From Actinomycetota bacterium (GTDB lineage Bacteria; Actinomycetota; Actinomycetes; Propionibacteriales; Nocardioidaceae), in contig WLIH01000205.1 of NCBI GenBank assembly GCA_009702305.1, positions 1 to 5,704 on the forward strand: a DNA stretch of 5,704 bases. Direction: 5' to 3'. This document shows positions 1 to 5,124 of this stretch, piece by piece. Each line of letters opens with the position of its first letter. Positions within the stretch are counted from its first letter, which is position 1. A program made the position numbers and the translations under genes. The notes below the pieces were generated by a model. The model had not been told where the DNA came from. It did no database searches and was given only the letters and a program-made list of their open reading frames with translations.

Positions 1-1
1 G

Positions 2-421
2 CCACGTTTCAAAGGGGAGCGCGGTGTGGTCGGCCTTCGCCTGCTTGCGCCTCTGATCGACGGCGGCTCTGCTTCCTTCGGCGAATCAGCGCTCAGGCTG
101 AGGTGGTACGACGCGGGACTGCCCCGACCTCGCACCCAGATCCCCGTGGAGGTGGACGGCGAGATCCGCTACTGGCTCGACCTGGGGCTCGAGGAGCTGT
201 TGTTCGCCGCGGAGTACGACGGCGCGGAGTGGCACACCAGCCAGGAGCAGATCGAGCGTGACCTGGACCGTCGTGCCTGGTTGGCCGAGGAGCGCGGCTG
301 GATGGTGGAGGTCTTTCGCCAGGAACACGTCTTCGGTCGTCAGCAGAACGCCGATGCCAGGCTAGCGAACGCCCTCCGCGCGGCCCGCGCAACTCTCGCT
401 CGCCGTACCGTCGTGGTCTGA
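2..421 (+). CDS. DUF559-like (Vsr/PD-(D/E)XK-fold) protein, 3' part only
   Basis: The reading frame is open to the left edge, so only the C-terminal ~139 residues are visible. A GTG at position 26 is possible, but the codons before it (PRFKGERG) read like normal coding sequence, so I treat the gene as cut by the window. The visible part has a W-L-D-L-G stretch (Asp codon at 179-181), then A-E-Y-D-G (Glu codon at 212) followed by W-H (His codon at 233), a Q-x3-RDLDRRAWL helix and a G-W strand. This pattern is typical of DUF559, a Vsr/restriction-endonuclease-like fold that is common in actinobacteria, often behind an AbiEi-type N-terminal region. That N-terminal part is outside the window, so a link to an AbiEi-like antitoxin is only a possibility. 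No nuclease activity is proven. It converges on the pot operon and shows no functional link to it. Confidence 0.75.
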   Translation, partial: PRFKGERGVVGLRLLAPLIDGGSASFGESALRLRWYDAGLPRPRTQIPVEVDGEIRYWLDLGLEELLFAAEYDGAEWHTSQEQIERDLDRRAWLAEERGWMVEVFRQEHVFGRQQNADARLANALRAARATLARRTVVV

Positions 422-429
422 GACCGCGG

Positions 430-492
430 AAACTAGCGCCGACTCACCGTGAAATGGCGGGAAACTAGCGCCGGGTCACGTGAGGGCGCGGG
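430..492. repeat. Two imperfect tandem copies of a ~32-bp element at the convergent junction
   Basis: Copy 1 covers 430-461 and copy 2 covers 462-492. Both begin with the identical 12-mer AAACTAGCGCCG (430-441 and 462-473). Each then has a short palindrome, TCACCGTGA at 444-452 and TCACGTGA at 476-483, and ends in a G-rich CGGG tail. Copy 2 lacks one base inside the palindrome. The unit lies between the convergent DUF559-like gene and potC, and copy 2 overlaps the last codons and stop of potC. I see no classical stem-loop plus T-run, so I do not call it a terminator, although a role in separating convergent transcripts is possible. Confidence 0.75.
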
Positions 493-1291
493 AGCGGCGG
501 CGGTTGTTGAGCTCGCTGGCCACCACGATGACGATCGAGACCACGAACATCAGGGTGCCGATCACGTTGACCTGCATCGGCACACCGCGCTGGGCGGCGC
601 CGTAGACGAACATCGGGAAGGTCACCGTGCTGCCGGAGTTGAGGTTGGTGACGATGAAGTCGTCGAAGGACAGCGAGAAGCTGAGCAGCGCCGCGCCCAG
701 GATGCCCGGGAAGACCAGCGGCAGGGTCACCCGCAGGAAGGTCTGCAGCGGCGTGGCGTAGAGATCCATCGCGGCCTGCTCCAGGGTGTCGTCCATGCCC
801 GCCAGGCGCGATCTCACGGTGACCACCACGAACGACAGGCAGAACATCACGTGGGCGATCAGGATCGTCCAGAAGCCGAGCTGCCCGGCGAACCCGGCAG
901 AGACGAAGAGCGCCAGCAGGCTGGAGCCCATCACGATCTCCGGCGCGGCCATCGGCAGGAAGATCAGCACGTTGGACGCCGAGCGCCCGGCGAAGTCGTG
1001 ACGCACCAGCGCGAACGCCGCCAGGGTGCCGAGCGCCGTCGCGACCACGGTCGCGAGCAGGCCGACGCGGATGCTGACCCCGAGCGCGCTGCACAGGTCG
1101 GCGTCGGCGCAGGGGTTGAGCCAGTTGTCGAGGGTGAACCCGTTGAACTGGTAGACCGCGTTGCGACCCCGCGGCGCGTTGAAGCTCATCAGCACCACGA
1201 CGGCGATCGGGACGAACGTGTAGACGAGCACGAGCAGCCCGAGCATCAGCACCAGGTGCTCGCGCAGCCACCGGCCGGCCGCGCCGTTCAC
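476..1291 (-). CDS. potC: Polyamine-type ABC transporter inner permease, PotC family
   Basis: A 271-residue membrane protein, one half of the transmembrane channel of the importer. About six hydrophobic segments are visible (roughly residues 13-36, 70-96, 107-130, 139-159, 190-210 and 238-259). The BPD_transp_1 coupling motif that contacts the ATPase lies at about 171-197 (EQAAMDLYATP, then TLPLVFPG). Tyr178 stands where the classical EAA-x3-G motif has Gly. Two cysteines, C61 and C67, sit in the first external loop. The start is GTG at 1291, overlapping the potB stop by 4 nt (GTGA), with a strong GGAGGAG site (plus-strand 1297-1303) upstream. It is the last gene of potDABC, and its stop lies inside the tandem repeat. 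Family assignment is firm. Calling the substrate a polyamine follows the PotC-like sequence and neighbours. Confidence 0.93.
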   Translation of the reverse strand: MNGAAGRWLREHLVLMLGLLVLVYTFVPIAVVVLMSFNAPRGRNAVYQFNGFTLDNWLNPCADADLCSALGVSIRVGLLATVVATALGTLAAFALVRHDFAGRSASNVLIFLPMAAPEIVMGSSLLALFVSAGFAGQLGFWTILIAHVMFCLSFVVVTVRSRLAGMDDTLEQAAMDLYATPLQTFLRVTLPLVFPGILGAALLSFSLSFDDFIVTNLNSGSTVTFPMFVYGAAQRGVPMQVNVIGTLMFVVSIVIVVASELNNRRRSRALT

Positions 1292-2148
1292 AGCAGCTCC
1301 TCCGTCCCGGCCCGGCGCACGTAGACCAGGACCATCACCACGATCAGCGCCATCAGGACCATCGAGAGCGCGGCGGCGACGGGGTAGTTGTTGGCGTCGG
1401 TGAACTGCGACTCGATGACGCTGCCGATGACGCGCTGGTTGGTGCTGCCGAGCAGTTGGGCGTTGATGTAGTCGCCCACCGCCGGGATGAAGGTGAGCAG
1501 GGTGCCGGAGACGACTCCCGGCAGCGACAGCGGCCAGGTCACCTTGAAGAACCCCACGACCGGGTGGGCGTAGAGATCACCGGAGGCCTCGATCAGGCGG
1601 TGGTCGATCTTGTCGATGCTCGCGAAGAGCGGGAGCACCATGAACGGCAGGAAGTTGTAGGTGAGCCCCGCGACCACGGCCACGGGCGTCGCGAGCAGCC
1701 GCCCGTCGTCGCCGAGCAGATGCACCGCCTGCAGGACGTTCACGATGAAGCCGTCGTCGGAGAGGATCAGCTTCCACGACAGGGTGCGGATCAAGAAGCT
1801 GGTGAAGAACGGCGCGATGACGAGCACCAGCATGAGGTTCTTCCAGCGTCCGGCCTTGAACGCGATGGCATAGGCGAGCACGTAGCCCAGCACGAGGCAG
1901 ATCGCGGTGGCGATGGCGCCGTAGAGCAGCGATCGCACCAGCGGCTGCCAGTAGTCGCGCAACACGTCGACGTAGTTGCCGAACGCGTAGTCCATCTCGT
2001 AGCCGCGGAAGTCGGAGCCGGACTGGTCGAAGAGGCTGGTGGCGAGCAGCGAGTAGAACGGCACCACGAAGAACAGCCCGAGCCACAGGACGGCGGGGAG
2101 CAGCAGCAGGTAGCCGACCTTGCCCCGACGCCGCTCGGTGTCGCTCAC
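1288..2148 (-). CDS. potB: Polyamine-type ABC transporter permease, PotB family
   Basis: A 286-residue permease, the partner of PotC in the membrane channel. Hydrophobic segments lie at about 12-39, 72-97, 104-129, 152-176, 208-230 and 257-277. A short basic N-terminus (TERRRGK) fits a cytoplasmic start. The EAA-type coupling loop is at about 187-211 (EASGDLYAHP, then TWPLSLPG). As in PotC, Tyr (193) replaces the usual Gly. The frame is open further upstream to 2223, but that extension is an Arg-rich stretch lying entirely inside potA. I chose the GTG at 2148 because it forms a GTGA 4-nt overlap with the potA stop and has GGGAG 7 nt upstream. The gene ends in the same kind of overlap with potC, suggesting coupled translation and equal amounts of the two permeases. 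Confidence 0.93.
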   Translation of the reverse strand: MSDTERRRGKVGYLLLLPAVLWLGLFFVVPFYSLLATSLFDQSGSDFRGYEMDYAFGNYVDVLRDYWQPLVRSLLYGAIATAICLVLGYVLAYAIAFKAGRWKNLMLVLVIAPFFTSFLIRTLSWKLILSDDGFIVNVLQAVHLLGDDGRLLATPVAVVAGLTYNFLPFMVLPLFASIDKIDHRLIEASGDLYAHPVVGFFKVTWPLSLPGVVSGTLLTFIPAVGDYINAQLLGSTNQRVIGSVIESQFTDANNYPVAAALSMVLMALIVVMVLVYVRRAGTEELL

Positions 2149-3311
2149 GCAAGCACTCCCGCGACCGCACCGGCGCCGGCGTCCTGGCTGCGATCGAGCA
2201 GGAAGGCGTACTCCGGGCGCCACGAGAGCTCAACGCGCTCTCCGGGAGCGAAGCGCCGCCGGCGTCCGGTGTTCTGCTCGAAGACCTGGAGCTCCTGACC
2301 CCACGGCATGCGCACGAGGTACTGCGTGGACACACCGACGAAGCTGACGTCGCTGACCACCCCGCCGGGGATGGTGTTGCCGGGAGCGTCGAGCGCCTCG
2401 CCCTCCTCCCCGATGAGCACCTTCTCGGGACGGATCCCGACCCAGCCGGCGGCGTCGTCGGTGTGCGTGCGCCCGGTCGGCACCGACACCGAGATGCCCT
2501 GCATGTCGACGGTCGTGACATCGGCGGAGCGCGAGAGCACGGCGCCCTCGATCAGGTTGGACTGACCGAGGAAGTTGGCGACGAACGTCGAGCGAGGGTT
2601 CTCGTAGAGCTCGGCCGGGGCCCCCATCTGCTCGATCAGGCCCTTGTTCATGACGGCCACGGTGTCGGCCATCGTCATGGCCTCCTCCTGGTCGTGGGTG
2701 ACGTGCACGAAGGTCAGCCCGACCTCGGTCTGGATGCGCTTGATCTCGATCTGCATCGACCGGCGCAGCTTGAGGTCGAGAGCACCGAGCGGCTCGTCGA
2801 GCAGCAGCACCTCGGGCTTGTTGATCAGGGCCCGCGCCAGCGCGACCCGCTGCTGCTGCCCGCCGGAGAGCTGTGCGGGCTTCTTGCGCGCCTGCGAGGT
2901 GAGCTCGACCAGCTCGAGCATCTCGTGCACCTGGGTCTTCACGTCGGCGCTCCTGCGCCGGCGCAGCCCGAAGGCGACGTTCTCGAAGATGTCGAGGTGC
3001 GGGAAGAGCGCGTAGCTCTGGAAGACGGTGTTGACCGGGCGGCGGTAGGGCTTCGCGTAGGTGATGTCCTGACCGGCCAGGGTGATCGAGCCCGAGGTCG
3101 GCGTCTCCAGCCCGGCGACCATGCGCAGGGTGGTCGTCTTGCCGCAGCCCGAGGGCCCCAGCAGGGCGAAGAACGAGCCCCGCGGCACGTCGAGGTCGAG
3201 TCCGTCGACGGCGGTGAACGACGCGAACGCCTTGGTCACCGAGCGCAGCCGCAGGCCGTCGTACGGCGTGTCGTCGGCGACCTGGTCGGGCGCCTCAGCC
3301 AGCAGTGACAT
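2145..3311 (-). CDS. potA: Polyamine-type ABC transporter ATP-binding protein, PotA family
   Basis: A 388-residue ATPase that powers import at the cytoplasmic face of the PotB/PotC channel. All nucleotide-binding motifs are intact: Walker A GPSGCGKT (52-59), Q-loop Gln98 in VFQSYALFPH, ABC signature LSGGQ (148-152), Walker B VLLLDE (168-173), D-loop around GALD and switch His206 in VTHDQEEA. After the ABC domain (to about 240) comes a C-terminal TOBE-like region (about 250-372, including VGIRPEKV) typical of PotA/MalK-type subunits. The length is normal for PotA. The ATG start at 3311 has AAGGAG (plus-strand 3319-3324) 7 nt upstream. The gene overlaps the end of potD by 17 nt, and its stop overlaps the potB start. 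ABC ATPase identity is certain. The polyamine assignment rests on similarity to PotA and the operon. Confidence 0.95.
   Translation of the reverse strand: MSLLAEAPDQVADDTPYDGLRLRSVTKAFASFTAVDGLDLDVPRGSFFALLGPSGCGKTTTLRMVAGLETPTSGSITLAGQDITYAKPYRRPVNTVFQSYALFPHLDIFENVAFGLRRRRSADVKTQVHEMLELVELTSQARKKPAQLSGGQQQRVALARALINKPEVLLLDEPLGALDLKLRRSMQIEIKRIQTEVGLTFVHVTHDQEEAMTMADTVAVMNKGLIEQMGAPAELYENPRSTFVANFLGQSNLIEGAVLSRSADVTTVDMQGISVSVPTGRTHTDDAAGWVGIRPEKVLIGEEGEALDAPGNTIPGGVVSDVSFVGVSTQYLVRMPWGQELQVFEQNTGRRRRFAPGERVELSWRPEYAFLLDRSQDAGAGAVAGVLA
2156..2160 (-). promoter_or_regulatory. Ribosome binding site that decides the potB start
   Basis: The minus strand reads GGGAG 7 nt before the GTG at 2148. 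This supports the internal GTG as the real potB start over the longer open frame that begins at 2223 inside potA. Confidence 0.7.
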
Positions 3312-4488
3312 CGGACCACTCCTTCTCGTACTGCGCCTGCTGCCGGTCGTCGAGCGGCATGAAGTCGAAGGTCTGCGCGAGCGTCTCCTCGTCGGGGAAG
3401 ATCAGCGGGTTGTCGACCAGGTCGGGGTTGACCGTCTCCATCGCCTCGCGCGCACCCTGCACGGGGCAGATGTAGTTGACGTAGTTGGCCAGCCGAGCAG
3501 CGACCTCGGGGTCGTAGTAGTAGTCGATCCACTTCTCGGCGTTGGCCTGGTGGGTCGCCTGGTTGGGGATCATCATGTTGTCGCTCCACAGCGACAGGCC
3601 CTCCTCGGGCGTGACGAACTTGATGTTCGGGTCGTCGTACTGCGCCTGGATCACGTCGCCCGACCAGGCCTCGCAGGCCAGGATGTTGCCCGCGGAGAGG
3701 TCCTGGAGGTAGTCGTTGCCGGAGAACTTGCGCAGCTGGCCGTCGCCGACGGCCTGCGCGAGCCGGTCGAGGGCGTCGTGCCACTGGTCCTCGGTGAAGC
3801 GCCGCGGGTCGGCGCCGACGACCTTGAGCATGAAGCCCATCGTGTCGCGCATCTCGGAGAGCAGGGTGATCTTGCCCTTGAGGTCGGCGCGGCTGATCAG
3901 CTCCTCGAAGCTGCGCACCTCGCCGGTCTTGGCGGCGTTGTAGGCGATGCCGGTCAGGCCGCTCTGCCACGGGGCGTGGTAGTCGAGGCCCGGGTCCCAC
4001 TGCTTGTCGCGCAGCGAGTCGAGCAGGTTGGCCTCGAGGTTGGGCACGGCCGACTTGTCGAGCGGCTGGATCCCGCCGAGGCCGATCATCCGCGCGGCCA
4101 TCCAGTCGGTCAGCACGATCATGTCGCGATCGATCGGGGCGCACGAGCCGAGCTGGTTCTTCACCTTGGCGTAGAACTCGGAGTTGTCGTTGACGTCGAC
4201 GGTGTAGTCGACGCTGATCCCGGTCTGCTGCTCGAACTCGCTCATCGTCGACCCCGGCTTCTTGCGCGGGTCGATGTAGCCGGTCCAGTTGGAGATCACG
4301 AAGCTCCGCTGGGTCGCGGACAGGTCTGCGGCCCGGCAGCCGAGCGGGTCCTGGGCCGCGCCGGCGACCTCGAAGAGCGGCAGCTTGAGCGCCGCGAGAC
4401 TCACGCCTGCGAAGGCGACCGCTCCCCCGCCCTTGAGCATCCCCCGACGTGAGAACGTCGAGCGCCGGGCGGGTTCCTCGGACGTCAT
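3295..4488 (-). CDS. potD: Tat-exported spermidine/putrescine-type substrate-binding protein, PotD family
   Basis: A 397-residue extracytoplasmic binding protein that captures the substrate and delivers it to the permeases. The N-terminus is a twin-arginine signal: SRRGMLKG (RR at 14-15), a hydrophobic stretch (about 21-43) and an AGA-A site near 42-45. There is no proper lipobox, so it is probably released by signal peptidase I rather than lipid-anchored. PotD-like ligand-site elements are visible: NWTGY (W68, Y71), NSEFYAK (Y106), an acidic pair E212/D215, W275 in CEAWSGD, W301 and D303 in LWSDNM, and Y339. By recall of E. coli PotD, these match its aromatic box and acidic amine-binding residues. 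Cysteines 51, 116, 272 and 341 could form disulfides outside the cell. The frame stays open upstream to 5148 across the regulator. The ATG at 4488 is chosen because GGAGGAG precedes it and the Tat signal follows it. Confidence 0.93.
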   Translation of the reverse strand: MTSEEPARRSTFSRRGMLKGGGAVAFAGVSLAALKLPLFEVAGAAQDPLGCRAADLSATQRSFVISNWTGYIDPRKKPGSTMSEFEQQTGISVDYTVDVNDNSEFYAKVKNQLGSCAPIDRDMIVLTDWMAARMIGLGGIQPLDKSAVPNLEANLLDSLRDKQWDPGLDYHAPWQSGLTGIAYNAAKTGEVRSFEELISRADLKGKITLLSEMRDTMGFMLKVVGADPRRFTEDQWHDALDRLAQAVGDGQLRKFSGNDYLQDLSAGNILACEAWSGDVIQAQYDDPNIKFVTPEEGLSLWSDNMMIPNQATHQANAEKWIDYYYDPEVAARLANYVNYICPVQGAREAMETVNPDLVDNPLIFPDEETLAQTFDFMPLDDRQQAQYEKEWSDVTAG

Positions 4489-4492
4489 CTGA

Positions 4493-4499
4493 CTCCTCC
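4493..4499 (-). promoter_or_regulatory. Ribosome binding site of potD
   Basis: The minus strand reads GGAGGAG just upstream of the ATG at 4488. The GGAGG core is 6 nt from the start codon. Together with the Tat signal sequence it fixes the potD start, ruling out the long upstream extension of the frame. Confidence 0.75.
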
Positions 4500-4521
4500 G
4501 GTGGCGCGGTCGATTCCTCGG

Positions 4522-4550
4522 ATCGTGCCATGCGACCGGAGCGTCGACAA
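4522..4550 (-). promoter_or_regulatory. Candidate promoter of the potDABC operon
   Basis: On the minus strand TTGTCG (plus-strand 4545-4550) is followed after 17 bp by CACGAT (4522-4527). These match the sigma-70-type consensus at 4 of 6 and 3 of 6 positions with ideal spacing. Transcription would begin near 4515, giving a leader of about 27 nt that carries the potD ribosome site. A partly symmetric 15-mer CGATTCCTCGGATCG (4511-4525) overlaps the -10 and start region. The match is modest, so this is the best candidate and not a firm call. Confidence 0.4.
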
Positions 4551-4561
4551 GGGATCTCGTC

Positions 4562-4575
4562 GCACGGTTACGTGC
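4562..4575. promoter_or_regulatory. Inverted repeat upstream of potD, possible operator
   Basis: GCACG-GTTA-CGTGC is a perfect 5-bp inverted repeat with a 4-nt centre. It lies about 12 bp upstream of the candidate -35 box of the pot operon, in the middle of the divergent region. The position suits a transcription factor site, but the regulator is unknown and a 5-bp arm can arise by chance in GC-rich DNA. Confidence 0.3.
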
Positions 4576-4615
4576 TCGCAACGAAATCCATCGCGATCGA
4601 CGACGACCGGAAACC

Positions 4616-4643
4616 TTCCCGGCAGCCCGGAGGGCTGTAGTTT
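4616..4643 (+). promoter_or_regulatory. Probable leaderless promoter of the Lrp-type regulator, with a 15-bp dyad in its spacer
   Basis: TAGTTT at 4638-4643 fits the actinobacterial TANNNT -10 box and ends 7 bp before the ATG at 4651. Transcription would therefore start at or next to the A of the start codon, giving a leaderless mRNA. A weak -35 (TTCCCG, 4616-4621) lies 16 bp upstream. The spacer is almost entirely filled by the perfect dyad CAGCCCGGAGGGCTG (4623-4637), whose CAG...CTG ends and 15-bp length match the outline of Lrp-family sites (YAG-N9-CTR), although its centre is GC-rich. GGAGGG (4629-4634) is 16 nt from the ATG, too far for a normal ribosome site. Confidence 0.55.
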
Positions 4644-4650
4644 CACCGGC

Positions 4651-5124
4651 ATGACCCAGAAGCCGGAGCGCGCGCGAGTCCACCTGGACGAGGTCTCGAA
4701 GGCGATCATCGAGCAGCTCCAGCAGGACGGACGGCGCTCCTACGCCTCGATCGGCAAGGTCGTCGGCCTCTCCGAGGCGGCCGTGCGCCAGCGCGTGCAG
4801 CGCCTGGTCGACAGCGGCGTCATGCAGGTCGTCGCGGTCACCGACCCGCTCGAGCTCGGCTTCGCGCGCCAGGCCATGGTCGGGATCAAGGTGGCCGGCC
4901 CGCTCGAGCCGGTGGCCGACGCCCTGGTCGGCATCCGCGAGATCGACTACGTCGTCATCACGGCCGGCTCCTACGACCTCCTGGCCGAGGTGGTGTGCGA
5001 GAGCGACGAGCACCTGCTGGAGCTGATCTCGTCGCGGATGCGCACCATCCCCGGCGTCGTCGCCACCGAGACCTTCATGTACCTCCAGCTGCGCAAGCAG
5101 ACCTACTCCTGGGGTGTGCGCTGA
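4651..5124 (+). CDS. Lrp/AsnC-family transcriptional regulator
   Basis: A 157-residue cytoplasmic DNA-binding protein of typical Lrp/AsnC length. The N-terminal helix-turn-helix spans about residues 11-60 (LDEVSKAIIEQLQQDGRRSY, then IGKVVGLSEAAVRQRVQRL, then V-x-V). The C-terminal RAM ligand-binding/oligomerisation domain spans about 70-150, with the characteristic G-S-Y-D-L (106-110) after a beta strand. The frame extends 50 codons upstream, but that part does not resemble the family. The ATG at 4651 is chosen for its homology and the -10 box directly before it. It is divergent from potDABC and overlaps the flavin oxidoreductase gene. The context suggests a local regulator of polyamine or amino-acid uptake and breakdown that responds to a small amine or amino acid. 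The ligand cannot be read from sequence, and autoregulation is inferred from the dyad in its promoter. Confidence 0.93.
   Translation: MTQKPERARVHLDEVSKAIIEQLQQDGRRSYASIGKVVGLSEAAVRQRVQRLVDSGVMQVVAVTDPLELGFARQAMVGIKVAGPLEPVADALVGIREIDYVVITAGSYDLLAEVVCESDEHLLELISSRMRTIPGVVATETFMYLQLRKQTYSWGVR

Noticed and set aside
422..475. Intrinsic terminator between the convergent genes
   Set aside because: Only short palindromes and a 4-bp GGCG/CGCC pair are present, with no strong stem followed by a T-run on either strand.
449..1324. Plus-strand open frame of 291 codons opposite potC
   Set aside because: It is rich in His, Glu, Arg and Gln, low in complexity, and mirrors the codons of the membrane protein on the other strand. 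It is a shadow of a real gene.
2149..2223. 25-residue N-terminal extension of potB
   Set aside because: The extension is Arg-rich, lies wholly inside potA, and is less well supported than the GTG at 2148 with its ribosome site and GTGA overlap.
3082..4452. Long plus-strand open frame of 456 codons opposite potD and the start of potA
   Set aside because: It is antisense to well-supported genes, is dominated by Val, Leu, Gly, Arg and Asp as expected from GC-rich complementary codons, and has no recognisable domain or ribosome site.
4607..4622. Near-symmetric CCGGAAACCTTCCCGG as an extra operator
   Set aside because: The symmetry needs a one-base bulge and is easily met in GC-rich DNA, so it is too weak to list as a feature.
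4501..4650. 50-codon N-terminal extension of the Lrp-type regulator
   Set aside because: It is not family-like, would give an overlong protein, and covers the apparent promoter. The ATG at 4651 gives the usual Lrp/AsnC length.
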